A stretch of 64,000 nucleotides of DNA from positions 124,001 through 188,000 of the forward strand of contig CALODM010000039.1 in the NCBI GenBank assembly GCA_942492125.1, in the 5' to 3' direction. The notes beneath the pieces are model-generated. The model was not told where the DNA came from. It did no database searches and worked only from the letters and a program-made list of their open reading frames with translations. The position numbers were made by a program, and so were the translations under genes. This document shows, piece by piece, positions 44,901 through 52,348 of the stretch. Positions within the stretch are counted from its first letter, which is position 1, and every line of letters begins with the position of its first letter. This DNA is from BCD1 sp942492125 (GTDB taxonomy: Bacteria > Bacteroidota > Bacteroidia > Chitinophagales > Saprospiraceae).

Positions 44901-45599
44901 ATGGGAAATGGAGATCCAGAAAGCTTCCACTGTCTGCCCTGATAAGGTTCTTCCGCTGGCATCGGTAATGGTGCCTGATACCATTATAGGAAGTTTTTTA
45001 CCGGTATCTTCAAATAATTGATCTACTGCAAATAGTGCTGCTTTGGCATTGAGGGTATCAAATATCGTTTCAATGAGTAAAATATCTGCTCCTCCATCCA
45101 TCAGCCCTTTGGCTTGTTCGTAATAGGCGTCTTTTAGTTCATCAAAACTGATGGCTCGGTATCCTGGGTCATTGACGTCCGGAGACAGGGATGCGGTAAC
45201 ATTGGTTGGCCCCATAGCCCCGGCTACAAACCTTGGTTTTTCAGGTGTCCTTGCGGTATATTCAGTAGCGGCTTTCTTGGCAATTCTTGCAGATTCGAGG
45301 TTCATTTCATAAACGAATTCCTCCATGTGGTAATCCGCCTGGGCCATGCGGGTGCCTGCGAAAGTATTGGTTTCCAGGATATCAGCTCCGGCCTCCAGGT
45401 ATGCCTTATGGATGGCTTCAATGATATGGGGTTGTGTAATGGAAAGAATATCATTATTTCCTTGTATATCTGCAGGGAAATCCACAAACCTTTCCCCGCG
45501 AAAATCAGTTTCGGACAATTTATACTGCTGGATCATGGTACCCATGGCTCCGTCGAGTACGAGGATCCTTTCCTTCAATATGTCTTTTATATCTTTCAT
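41922..45599 (-). CDS. metH: Cobalamin-dependent methionine synthase, full length
   Basis: The 1225-residue protein transfers the methyl group of methyltetrahydrofolate to homocysteine through cobalamin. Modules in order: homocysteine-binding barrel with zinc Cys C243 (GLNCALG), C306 and C307 (GGCCGTTP); pterin-binding barrel from about 350 (NFVNIGERTNVTGS, GAQILDVNMDE); cap and cobalamin-binding domain with H755 in KGDVHDIGKNIVG as the lower axial ligand; and the activation domain from about 900 with RPAPGYPACPEH. All four modules are in one chain, unlike some Bacteroidota with split activation domains. No cobalamin riboswitch signature is visible in the upstream 450 nt. Confidence 0.97.
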   Translation of the reverse strand: MKDIKDILKERILVLDGAMGTMIQQYKLSETDFRGERFVDFPADIQGNNDILSITQPHIIEAIHKAYLEAGADILETNTFAGTRMAQADYHMEEFVYEMNLESARIAKKAATEYTARTPEKPRFVAGAMGPTNVTASLSPDVNDPGYRAISFDELKDAYYEQAKGLMDGGADILLIETIFDTLNAKAALFAVDQLFEDTGKKLPIMVSGTITDASGRTLSGQTVEAFWISISHIDLLSVGLNCALGAKEMRPHIAALSRIADCYLSAYPNAGLPNEFGEYDQTPEIMQAYIRDFAGSGFVNIIGGCCGTTPDHIKAMSEAVKGLQPRQIPDLTEYTMLSGLEPLIMRPDSNFVNIGERTNVTGSKKFSRLILSENYSEALSVAQQQVEGGAQILDVNMDEAMLDSENAMKKFLNLMMSEPDIAKMPIMIDSSKWSVIEAGLKCVQGKCIVNSISLKEGEAEFVRQATLVKRYGAAAIVMAFDEQGQADTTERKVEICLRAYKILTEKVGFKPFDIIFDPNIFAIATGIDEHNEYAINFIEAIKKIKKLCPGAKISGGVSNLSFSFRGNNPVREAMHSAFLYHAIQAGMDMGIVNAGMIEIYEDIPKELLESVENVIFNKTPDATEQLIKIAESTRGSGGKQLQKDLSWREAGVEERLSHALVKGITEFIEEDTEAARKKLDDPLAVIEGPLMDGMNIVGDLFGSGKMFLPQVVKSARVMKKSVAYLTPFIEASKNAAGNQSRGKVLMATVKGDVHDIGKNIVGVVLGCNNYEIIDMGVMVPTNKIIQKAIEESVDVIGLSGLITPSLEEMVNVASELERQNLKFPLLIGGATTSKTHTAVKIAPNYSGPVIHVLDASRSVGVLNALLSNEQNKMAFVGKTQEDYDRIRSNHSNRKANKIYLSLEEARKNAYKADWEHYAPPAPKQPGIHIFEDYSIEELVPYIDWSPFFSTWQLAGKFPGILEDKVVGEEAQKLYNDARSMLRQIIDDKWLTAKAIVGLFPAQQSEPDSIDIFKNDSRTEKLFTAQHLRQQLKKAPGLPNFCLSDYIAPATSGKKDYLGAFAVTAGIGIEKHIKRFEKEHDDYHIILLKALADRLAEALAERMHERVRKTLWGYAEGEAYDNEALIKEKYQGIRPAPGYPACPEHTEKAMLWELLNVEQNTGIRLTESFAMYPAASVSGWYFSHPDSRYFGVGKISRDQVEDYASRKNMPVEEAERWLAPVLNYG

Positions 45600-46053
45600 G
45601 TTTAAATAAGGGTCTATTTAATAAAAATGGCAAAGTTGGTGAAAGGTTTTATTTTGGCCGGAAACACTTTTACTGGTTGGGTCAATAAAAGTGGGGTAAA
45701 AATAATGAATACGCAATCAATCTCAACTTTAACGGGTTTTTATTTATAATAAATTGAGCTTTAAGGAAATATCGTATTTTTATACACATAAAAAATTCAT
45801 TTCCGTAAAATCGGTTGATTTTAAACGTTTATTTTTATATTTTTGCCAACGACAAATATAGCTCATTTGTCGCCCGCGGAACACAACAGTATTGTGATTC
45901 CAACAAATAAAATCATACCGGACAGAACACAAAAATTCCTATTGCAAAGCGGCATTTACCTTGAAACAAAACTTTTGGTATTTCGTATATCAAAAATGTT
46001 ACTACTATTATTTTTACAAGTCATAATCTCTGAACAACTATTAACTAACGACC
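45600..46053. other. Divergent intergenic region between metH and the di-haem peroxidase gene
   Basis: No gene is seen. CACTTTTA/TAAAAGTG forms an 8-bp inverted repeat at about 45665-45692. The right half holds a promoter and a leader of about 200 nt for the peroxidase gene. The AT content is high. Confidence 0.45.
45815..45845 (+). promoter_or_regulatory. Bacteroidota promoter for the di-haem peroxidase gene
   Basis: GTTG near 45814-45817 and TATTTTTG at 45838-45845 are about 20 nt apart. A perfect hairpin CGACAAAT/ATTTGTCG (45850-45872) begins at the predicted transcript start and may protect the 5' end. Confidence 0.55.
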
Positions 46054-47373
46054 ATGAAAAAAATTCTACAAATAGCGATGATCGTTTTTATCGCTTTTGG
46101 ATGCTCTAAAGACCGCCTTACCGACCCGCTTGATATTGAATTAGATGACGTTCTCAGCCGTTTATCTCCCAGTGGTTCTGCTGATTTTTATATTCTTCCT
46201 GAAAGTGATGATTACGGTGCTATCAAGGCAGGGGTGAACAATCCCATAACTCCTGAAAAGGTAGCGCTGGGCAAGATGTTTTTCTATGAAACAGCCCTGG
46301 CAGGAGATGCTATGCACGAATCTTCAAAATATACTTACTCCTGTGCTTCGTGTCATATGCCTGAGGCCGGGTTCATGCCCGGTCGAAAGCAGGGAATTGC
46401 CGATGGAGGCTGGGGCATGGGAAATGGCCGGGGCATCAATGAAGACTACCAGGAGTCTGAACTCGATACACAGGCAGGACGCGCCTTAAGTCTTTTGAAT
46501 GTCAGTTATGTCACCAATACCACCTGGACCGGAAAATTTGGAGCCAACTATACCAATGCAGGAACCGAATCCATTTGGGGACTTTTTGACGATACACAAA
46601 TCAACAATACCGGGCTGGATGGTATTGAGGCCCAACTCATCGAGGGACAAATCCTGCACAGAATGAAAGTCGATGAGTATGTTCTTGATCAACTGGGATA
46701 TCGGGCCATGTACGATGCCGCTTTCCCCGATTACCCGGTAGGGGAGAGATATTCGGCAGAAACCACAGCATTTGCATTGGCTGCCTACATCAGAACGCTT
46801 TTGAGCAATAAAGCTCCCTTCCAGGAGTGGCTGAAAGGAGATCGCAGCGCCATGAGCGATATGCAAAAAGAGGGGGCTTTGCTTTTTTATGGCAAAGCAG
46901 CTTGTTTCCGTTGCCACCAGGGACCTGCTCTTAGTTCCAATCAATATCATGCTTTAGGTGTAAAGGATATGTATGACTCCAATGGCTTTAATACCAGCAT
47001 CGATGATTTGCGCAATTTTGGCCGTGGCGGGTTTACTGGAAAAGAGGAAGACCTTTATAAATTTAAAGTGCCTTCCATTTATAATATGAAGGATTCTCCT
47101 TTTTATTTCCACGGTAGCAGTAAGCACACCTTGTGGGGTGTGGTGGAGTACTTCAATAATGCTATTCCTGAAAACGACCGTGTCGATAAAAATATATCCC
47201 CTTTATTCCATCCCTTGAACTTATCTACTGTGGAGATCCAGCAACTGGTGGCTTTCCTTACAGATGGTTTGCGGGACCCTGAACTCGATCGATATGTGCC
47301 TGATGCCGTATTGTCAGGCAATTGTTTCCCAAACAATGATCCGATCTCCAGAGAATTGATGGGGTGTGAATAA
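46054..47373 (+). CDS. Di-haem cytochrome c peroxidase/MauG-family lipoprotein
   Basis: The 439-residue protein starts with a lipoprotein signal (MKKILQIAMIVFIAFGC). It has two c-type haem sites, CASCHMPEAGF and CFRCHQGPALS, with the family context PEKVALGKMFFYETALAGD, LLNVSYVTNTTWTGKF, and KFKVPSIYNMKDSPFYFHGSSKHTLWGVVEYFNN. Such proteins reduce hydrogen peroxide or carry out MauG-like oxidations in the periplasm; a lipid anchor places it at the membrane. It converges with a five-haem cytochrome gene 50 nt downstream, which makes a shared redox function plausible. Haem attachment would need a cytochrome c maturation system not present in this window. Confidence 0.92.
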   Translation: MKKILQIAMIVFIAFGCSKDRLTDPLDIELDDVLSRLSPSGSADFYILPESDDYGAIKAGVNNPITPEKVALGKMFFYETALAGDAMHESSKYTYSCASCHMPEAGFMPGRKQGIADGGWGMGNGRGINEDYQESELDTQAGRALSLLNVSYVTNTTWTGKFGANYTNAGTESIWGLFDDTQINNTGLDGIEAQLIEGQILHRMKVDEYVLDQLGYRAMYDAAFPDYPVGERYSAETTAFALAAYIRTLLSNKAPFQEWLKGDRSAMSDMQKEGALLFYGKAACFRCHQGPALSSNQYHALGVKDMYDSNGFNTSIDDLRNFGRGGFTGKEEDLYKFKVPSIYNMKDSPFYFHGSSKHTLWGVVEYFNNAIPENDRVDKNISPLFHPLNLSTVEIQQLVAFLTDGLRDPELDRYVPDAVLSGNCFPNNDPISRELMGCE

Positions 47374-47380
47374 TGGTTTT

Positions 47381-47422
47381 GTTAAAGGTTACAGGTGATT
47401 TTTGCCGCTTGTAACCTTTAAC
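47381..47422. terminator. Hairpin between convergent cytochrome genes
   Basis: GTTAAAGGTTACA (47381-47393) and TGTAACCTTTAAC (47410-47422) are perfectly complementary over 13 bp with a 16-nt loop. No long T run follows on either strand, so it is a probable but not typical bidirectional terminator. Confidence 0.6.
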
Positions 47423-47423
47423 T

Positions 47424-49343
47424 TCATTCCATAATAGTAATTTTATAAATTGCTGACTTTTCTCCCTCAAACTTCACTTTTAACAACAATAGCCCGGTTT
47501 GTTCTCCCAATTGAAGGGTATAGTTTTTGGGGTTGGTTTTGCTCACATCAAATCTTACAGCTTGCCCTTCCAGGGTAAAGAGTTCCATCTGTTCAATTTC
47601 CAATTCAGCACTTTTCACCATAAAAGTATTGTTGGCAGGATTGGGGTAAAGGGTAAGACTTTCCTTCAAGTCTAAATCATCGCTGGCGGTAAGCGAGCTC
47701 ATGATTACCGATTCTTTTACCATGACAGGTGTTTTATCAGCTGCTTCATAATAAGATTTGAAATCATCGATTTCCGTTGAAGCATGGCTGAACATCTCAT
47801 TGAGCCATTTGGAGGAAACGGTTTGGTAGTAAACTTTGGCAATGACTACCATATCGGACGTATTCCCGTTTATCGGAACATGGAACCTGATGTAATCTTT
47901 ACCGGAACCTTCCTCATTTCCTGATTTGTTGAAATTGTCATCAGCCAATGCCATGCCGGTAATTTGAACGGTGTCATAAGAGAAATGCTGTGATGAGAAA
48001 CCCAGCGGAGGCAGCCTGTTGTCTTTCAAATGAGTATCGGCTCTCTCCAGGACGGTGGTGACCTCCCCATTGACATCTCCCATAACCATTTCGTAAATTT
48101 GTACCTGGCTTTCCTCATTGATCATGTCATAGTGGGGCTCATAATCCTCGTTTTCGTGGACCAGTTGAAACGAGTCATCCATTTGTCCGCTATGAAAAAG
48201 CGTGTCACTGGCCTCATCGATTACCATTAAGGAGATAAATGCCCTCCGACTGGGATATCCCGAAGGAAATTTATGTCCCGCTTTATTGGTTAATTCCAGC
48301 TCCAGGAACAGCGTGTCGGCAGTTCTTTGAATCTCGTTCAGGTTGGCCTCCAGTGTTTTTTGCTGCAACATGGATAAGGTTTTTTCGATGGTTCTGTCAA
48401 ACTGGTCACTGGTAGCTGTCACGCCTAAAGCTTCTGCGTTGTCTTTCAGTATGTTGAGCATGAACACATTGCCACCTACCAATTCATGTTTTCCAAATGG
48501 GATCCTTTCCACGTCATACCAGGGGGGGCGACTGGTAATGACCGTTCCATCCTGTGTTTGAGGCAGGTGGCACTCCTGGCAGGTCGTTCCTGTTTCCGGA
48601 TAAGCAGAGTTTTGCCATTCGTGAAAAACAGCCTGCTCCACAAATGTCCCTCCGGTAAAATTACCCTCCAGGTCAACCGTATTGGTGATTAAAGTATGAC
48701 AGGAACCACAAAGCCTTGAGTCATGTATCTGACTGCCATAACCGGGAGTATACCCGGTATGATTGAACATAGGCATGGTGAATACTTCAAAACTGTAGGG
48801 ACCCCAAATTTGATGGTTCTCGCCAACGAGGAAATTTCCGGAGTTATTACCCATGGATTCCATTGGTATTTGGTGACAAACCGTGCAGGTCACACCATCC
48901 AGGGCAATGGGATCAACGACCATGTCCTCCAGGGAATAGGAATTCTGACCGAGGAGGTAATGTGCATTTTTGTTGCCTGCAGGAGCATGGCATTTCGAGC
49001 AGGTTGACTCCAGGAGTTCCTGGTTTTGGGGAACCATAAGTATTTCATGACTTACCTTGGCTCTCCAGAAGGGATCTTTGGCGGAGTTGGCCATCATTGT
49101 GGACCGCCAGTCATTGGAAATACTTACATCCTCTCCGGTATTGGTCGTGATATCCTGGTGGCAAAATGCACATTCTCCTGATCCGGCAAAAAGCTCGTTA
49201 TACCCATTGGGTAATTCAGTAGAAAGAAAATTCTCCGGATGGTAAGCAATCTTTTTTACAGTTGTATAGTCACTCGTGTAACTGTAGAAAAATAAGCTCA
49301 GAATTATTATAACACCGGAAGAAAGAAAAGCCCTGTAATTCAT
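47424..49343 (-). CDS. Five-haem c-type cytochrome with T9SS type A sorting signal
   Basis: The 639-residue protein has a hydrophobic N-terminal signal and five CxxCH sites: CAFCH, CSKCH, CTVCH, CGSCH and CQECH within the first 260 residues, in an arrangement like cytochrome c554/multihaem cytochromes of electron or nitrogen-compound pathways. A second, all-beta region follows (FLELELTNKAGHKFPSGYPSRRAFISL). The C-terminus LTLYPNPANNTFMVKS ... LLLLKVKFEGEKSAIYKITIM is a T9SS type A domain, so the cytochrome is expected outside the cell or on the surface. That is an unusual destination and could support extracellular electron transfer or oxidation. It faces the MauG-like gene. A hairpin directly abuts its start codon. 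Confidence 0.9.
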   Translation of the reverse strand: MNYRAFLSSGVIIILSLFFYSYTSDYTTVKKIAYHPENFLSTELPNGYNELFAGSGECAFCHQDITTNTGEDVSISNDWRSTMMANSAKDPFWRAKVSHEILMVPQNQELLESTCSKCHAPAGNKNAHYLLGQNSYSLEDMVVDPIALDGVTCTVCHQIPMESMGNNSGNFLVGENHQIWGPYSFEVFTMPMFNHTGYTPGYGSQIHDSRLCGSCHTLITNTVDLEGNFTGGTFVEQAVFHEWQNSAYPETGTTCQECHLPQTQDGTVITSRPPWYDVERIPFGKHELVGGNVFMLNILKDNAEALGVTATSDQFDRTIEKTLSMLQQKTLEANLNEIQRTADTLFLELELTNKAGHKFPSGYPSRRAFISLMVIDEASDTLFHSGQMDDSFQLVHENEDYEPHYDMINEESQVQIYEMVMGDVNGEVTTVLERADTHLKDNRLPPLGFSSQHFSYDTVQITGMALADDNFNKSGNEEGSGKDYIRFHVPINGNTSDMVVIAKVYYQTVSSKWLNEMFSHASTEIDDFKSYYEAADKTPVMVKESVIMSSLTASDDLDLKESLTLYPNPANNTFMVKSAELEIEQMELFTLEGQAVRFDVSKTNPKNYTLQLGEQTGLLLLKVKFEGEKSAIYKITIME

Positions 49344-49378
49344 GTTTATTTGTTTGTCGTAAAAATAAACAAATAAAC
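49344..49378 (-). promoter_or_regulatory. Leader hairpin touching the cytochrome start codon
   Basis: On the minus strand GTTTATTTGTTT (49378-49367) pairs perfectly with AAACAAATAAAC (49355-49344), and the ATG begins at the next base. A 12-bp A/T stem this close to the start could limit ribosome access or be melted at higher temperature; this is inference. Confidence 0.5.
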
Positions 49379-49407
49379 CAACATGTTTTCATGTTTATGG
49401 ATAAACT

Positions 49408-49444
49408 AAAAAACCTGTACCAAATCCTTGATACAGGTTTTTTT
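49408..49444 (-). terminator. Intrinsic terminator after the lipoprotein gene
   Basis: Read on the minus strand, AACCTGTATC-side and GATACAGGTT-side arms (49410-49419 and 49432-49441) form a stem of about 11 bp ending in a T run (the A6 at 49408-49413). It lies 22 nt after the stop at 49466; the plus-strand T7 makes it symmetrical. Confidence 0.75.
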
Positions 49445-49465
49445 ATCCCAGGCCAATGGAGGTGC

Positions 49466-49999
49466 TTATTGCACGGTGTCTTTTGGAGCCTCCTGTGAAG
49501 GATTTATTCTTTGTTTTCCTGCACCTTCTGAAACAGGGATGAAGATTTTTGGATAAAGAGCCCCAGCATCAATATTAAGATCTAGTTCGATTTTTTCTTT
49601 TGAAATGTGTTTAATGGGTTGCGGAGTTGCCTTGGTGGTAGAAAAAGTAATCATAAGACTTTTTCCATCTTTTGAAAATGCCCAGTTTCCCTGCACCTTT
49701 TCACTTCCATTATTCAAATCCAGCCATAAAATATTTTCAGGAGCAAACTCAAAAACGCCAAATTGAACCCGGTTTATAGAGGATTCAACAAGTTGGAACT
49801 GGGTTGGTGGAGTGTGGGATTTTAATGAATCCATGGCTTCTCTTATTCTAGGAATATCATATCTCCATTTTTGAGAAGTAAGAATTTCTGTCATTTCCTC
49901 TACAGAAAGTCCCTGCGGGTTATTTTCTGTGGATGGAGTTGTTTGACAGCCAGAAAAAAGTACACTTGCTAAGGCAAATAAGATTAACAGGTTACGCAT
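49466..49999 (-). CDS. Hypothetical lipoprotein
   Basis: The 177-residue protein starts MRNLLILFALASVLFSGCQ, a clear lipoprotein signal with FSG before Cys. The mature part has a helical first section (LSVEEMTEILTSQKWRYD) and a beta-rich section (FEFAPENILWLDLNNGSEKVQGNWAFSKDGKSLMITFS) that resembles small lipocalin-like or META-type folds used by Bacteroidota lipoproteins (the phrase ...W.Y......F......W...). I do not recognise a named family. It follows the signal peptidase gene by 44 nt on the same strand and may be cotranscribed with it. Confidence 0.75.
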   Translation of the reverse strand: MRNLLILFALASVLFSGCQTTPSTENNPQGLSVEEMTEILTSQKWRYDIPRIREAMDSLKSHTPPTQFQLVESSINRVQFGVFEFAPENILWLDLNNGSEKVQGNWAFSKDGKSLMITFSTTKATPQPIKHISKEKIELDLNIDAGALYPKIFIPVSEGAGKQRINPSQEAPKDTVQ

Positions 50000-50043
50000 T
50001 ATCTTTCTTTTTATTTCAGGTTTAAAATTTATCAGTTATCCAA

Positions 50044-51651
50044 TTACTGTTTGTCAGCTGAGGAGAAAATCCTGTTCCAGTTGATACCATTCCGAATACT
50101 ACCTTCCTTTGTAGAGAACCAGATAAACAACGGTTTACCAACAATATGGTCTTCCGGCACAAAGCCCCAAAAGCGAGAATCTTCAGAATTATGGCGATTA
50201 TCCCCCATCATCCAGTAATAATTCATTTTAAAAGTATATTCATCTGTTTCTTCCCCATTGATGAAAATTTTTCCACCAGAAACTTTTAGCTCATTACCTT
50301 CATAAATGGAAATTATTCTTTGGTAAAGAGAAATATTGTCTTTGGATATTTTGACCGTTACTCCAGCCTTTGGCACCCAGACAGGTCCAAAATTATCGAT
50401 GGTCCACCCGGGGAAATTTTTGGAATCGTGAGGGAAAAGCTTGGCAGAGTTATCAATTTTTGAAAAATCACGGGGCCTGATGCGGATTCCGGTATCCATT
50501 GCCTGTACTTTATCCCTTTGTTCATCAGAAAGGAACATGAGGAAGGTGTTAGGGTATGGGGTTTTGTAAACGTCCTGGGAAGAGATCCCCCAATCTGAAA
50601 AGTTTCGGGTATTAAACTGGCCATTGGCGGAGGTGACTTCATAGGAAAACTGAAGATATTGCGGATTCTTTGCTTCCTTGCCATTGATGTAAACCTGTCG
50701 GTCAATGATTTGAATGCTGTCTCCCGGAATAGCGATACACCTTTTTACGTAATGGTCTTTTTTGTCCATCGGTCTGACGGTAAGCGGTTTTTTACCGCTC
50801 TTGATGGCTGCCAGGTGATGTCTGTAACCACTGTCTTCTACTGCTCCTCTTCTGTAATCATTTACACTCCAGGTACGCTCCGGGAAGATGTAAACGCTAT
50901 CTCCTTCCGGAAAGTTAAAAACGACAGGGTCATTCCTGTCAATACTTTCAAGTTCAGGAAGTCTCCTGTAATCAAGTTGAGGTTTCTTAAAATATGATTC
51001 CCGGTTGATTCCAGGAATACGGTTATGGAGTAAAGGCAACATGGCTACTGTTTCAGGCATTCTGACACCATAGTTTACTTTACTTACAAAAAGAAAATCA
51101 CCCACCAATAATGAACCTTCCATGGAAGGCGTCGGAATCACGTATGCTTCAATGAGAAACATGCGGATAAAGGCAGCCGCAAAAACGGCAAAGAAAATAG
51201 CTTCACCCCATTCTCTGGGAGCAGATTTTCTATAAGGATTTTGATCGATCAGCTTTTTTAGTTTCCTGGTATTACCCGCTTCCTTCGCATCACTGATCTC
51301 CTTCGCATAAACTCTTTCCTTTTCAAGGGTTGGACCATCGTAAGATTCCTTTGAATCCAATCCCAGCCAGAAAAACATTGCAGGTGGCAACACTACGGCT
51401 ACGAAGCTGTGCCATAATTTATATTTCTTGAATGACCGGACGAGATCTACTGCCATGCCGGCCAAAATAAAAATATTCACTATCGGAATCAATAACAATG
51501 CTGCCCACCAGGAAGGTCTTCCAATCAGCTTACACCACTCCACAAAATTTAATCCCGGAACAAGGGCTTTCCATCCTTCCACATCAGATTTTTCAAATAC
51601 CTTGTAAAGACTGATGCTTAAAACGATGTATAAAATAAGTAAAAAAGTCAT
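50044..51651 (-). CDS. lepB: Signal peptidase I, long Bacteroidota form
   Basis: The 535-residue protein is a type I signal peptidase that removes export signals at the periplasmic face. The nucleophile Ser176 lies in VIPTPSMEGSL and the general base Lys303 in HYVKRCIAIPGDS; the later box MMGDNRHNSEDSRFWGFVP is also complete. It is longer than E. coli LepB (324) through an N-terminal part with two hydrophobic segments (LILYIVLSISLYKV, WWAALLLIPIVNIFILAGM) resembling a DUF5684-like membrane domain, and through an insertion between Ser and Lys. A TATCTTTG -7 box lies upstream at 51672-51679. Confidence 0.93.
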   Translation of the reverse strand: MTFLLILYIVLSISLYKVFEKSDVEGWKALVPGLNFVEWCKLIGRPSWWAALLLIPIVNIFILAGMAVDLVRSFKKYKLWHSFVAVVLPPAMFFWLGLDSKESYDGPTLEKERVYAKEISDAKEAGNTRKLKKLIDQNPYRKSAPREWGEAIFFAVFAAAFIRMFLIEAYVIPTPSMEGSLLVGDFLFVSKVNYGVRMPETVAMLPLLHNRIPGINRESYFKKPQLDYRRLPELESIDRNDPVVFNFPEGDSVYIFPERTWSVNDYRRGAVEDSGYRHHLAAIKSGKKPLTVRPMDKKDHYVKRCIAIPGDSIQIIDRQVYINGKEAKNPQYLQFSYEVTSANGQFNTRNFSDWGISSQDVYKTPYPNTFLMFLSDEQRDKVQAMDTGIRIRPRDFSKIDNSAKLFPHDSKNFPGWTIDNFGPVWVPKAGVTVKISKDNISLYQRIISIYEGNELKVSGGKIFINGEETDEYTFKMNYYWMMGDNRHNSEDSRFWGFVPEDHIVGKPLFIWFSTKEGSIRNGINWNRIFSSADKQ

Positions 51652-51671
51652 GATAGATTTTTTTTGCGCTG

Positions 51672-51679
51672 CAAAGATA
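51672..51679 (-). promoter_or_regulatory. Bacteroidota -7 box upstream of lepB
   Basis: On the minus strand this is TATCTTTG, a full TAnnTTTG match, 20 nt before the ATG at 51651. The implied leader is very short, and no clear -33 TTTG is seen. Confidence 0.45.
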
Positions 51680-51928
51680 AATTAAAAATGGAATTTTTGT
51701 ACCGCTACCAATCCAATGGTTGGGAAACAGTAAAGGAATTTTTGAGTTGAGCTGTTAAGTAAGTCATTTCTGGCTATGCAGCGTTATATAATCCCCAAAT
51801 TTACACCAGCCGGGGCAATTGTCGGTCTTTATAACCGTTATAAAAAAGTTAATCAAGACGAGCGGTTGGTTTTTATCTACTAATGTAACCCCGGACTATA
51901 AGAGGAAGGACTATATACCTGTATTAGT

Positions 51929-52318
51929 TCATTCTTCCACATAACCCTCGATGTATAATTTATAGCCTTTTCTTTGCCCCTGGAAATAAACCTTGATCAT
52001 TTTTTTGAAATACCCTTCGTCCCTGGCATCAAATTCAATAGCAATGGTAGAAATGGAATCCGGCATGACAGGAGTTTCCTGCCAATAGGTCGCCGTACAT
52101 CCGCAGGAAGGCCTGACATTGGATAGTACAACAGGAACCCTCCCTGTATTTTTAAAGATGAATTCGTGGAATACAGGGACCTCACGGGAGATATCACCAA
52201 AATCATGGGTCATCGGAGTTGCCCACTCGATTTCCAGATCAGCATATTCGGTGAAAGCAAAAGCAAAGACCAGAAAAAGGGGGATCAGGTTTACCCGGAT
52301 TTTGGTGTTAATTCCCAT
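51929..52318 (-). CDS. DUF1573 domain protein
   Basis: The 129-residue protein has a hydrophobic N-terminal signal (LIPLFLVFAFAFTEYA) and one DUF1573 domain, an ASH/immunoglobulin-like module common in exported Bacteroidota proteins: MTHDFGDISREVPVFHEFIFKNTGRVPVVLSNVRPSCGCTATYW and later IAIEFDARDEGYFKKMIKVYF. The paired Cys in PSCGCT is a family hallmark. It is probably a periplasmic or surface protein of unknown partner. It lies 30 nt after the T9SS type B gene on the same strand, so the two are likely in one transcript. Confidence 0.87.
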   Translation of the reverse strand: MGINTKIRVNLIPLFLVFAFAFTEYADLEIEWATPMTHDFGDISREVPVFHEFIFKNTGRVPVVLSNVRPSCGCTATYWQETPVMPDSISTIAIEFDARDEGYFKKMIKVYFQGQRKGYKLYIEGYVEE

Positions 52319-52348
52319 AATATTATTTGAATTCCTTTTATTAATTGT

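Noticed and set aside
45600..46053. Possible cobalamin riboswitch upstream of metH
   Set aside because: Checked for the B12-box and related conserved sequence on the minus strand; none is visible.
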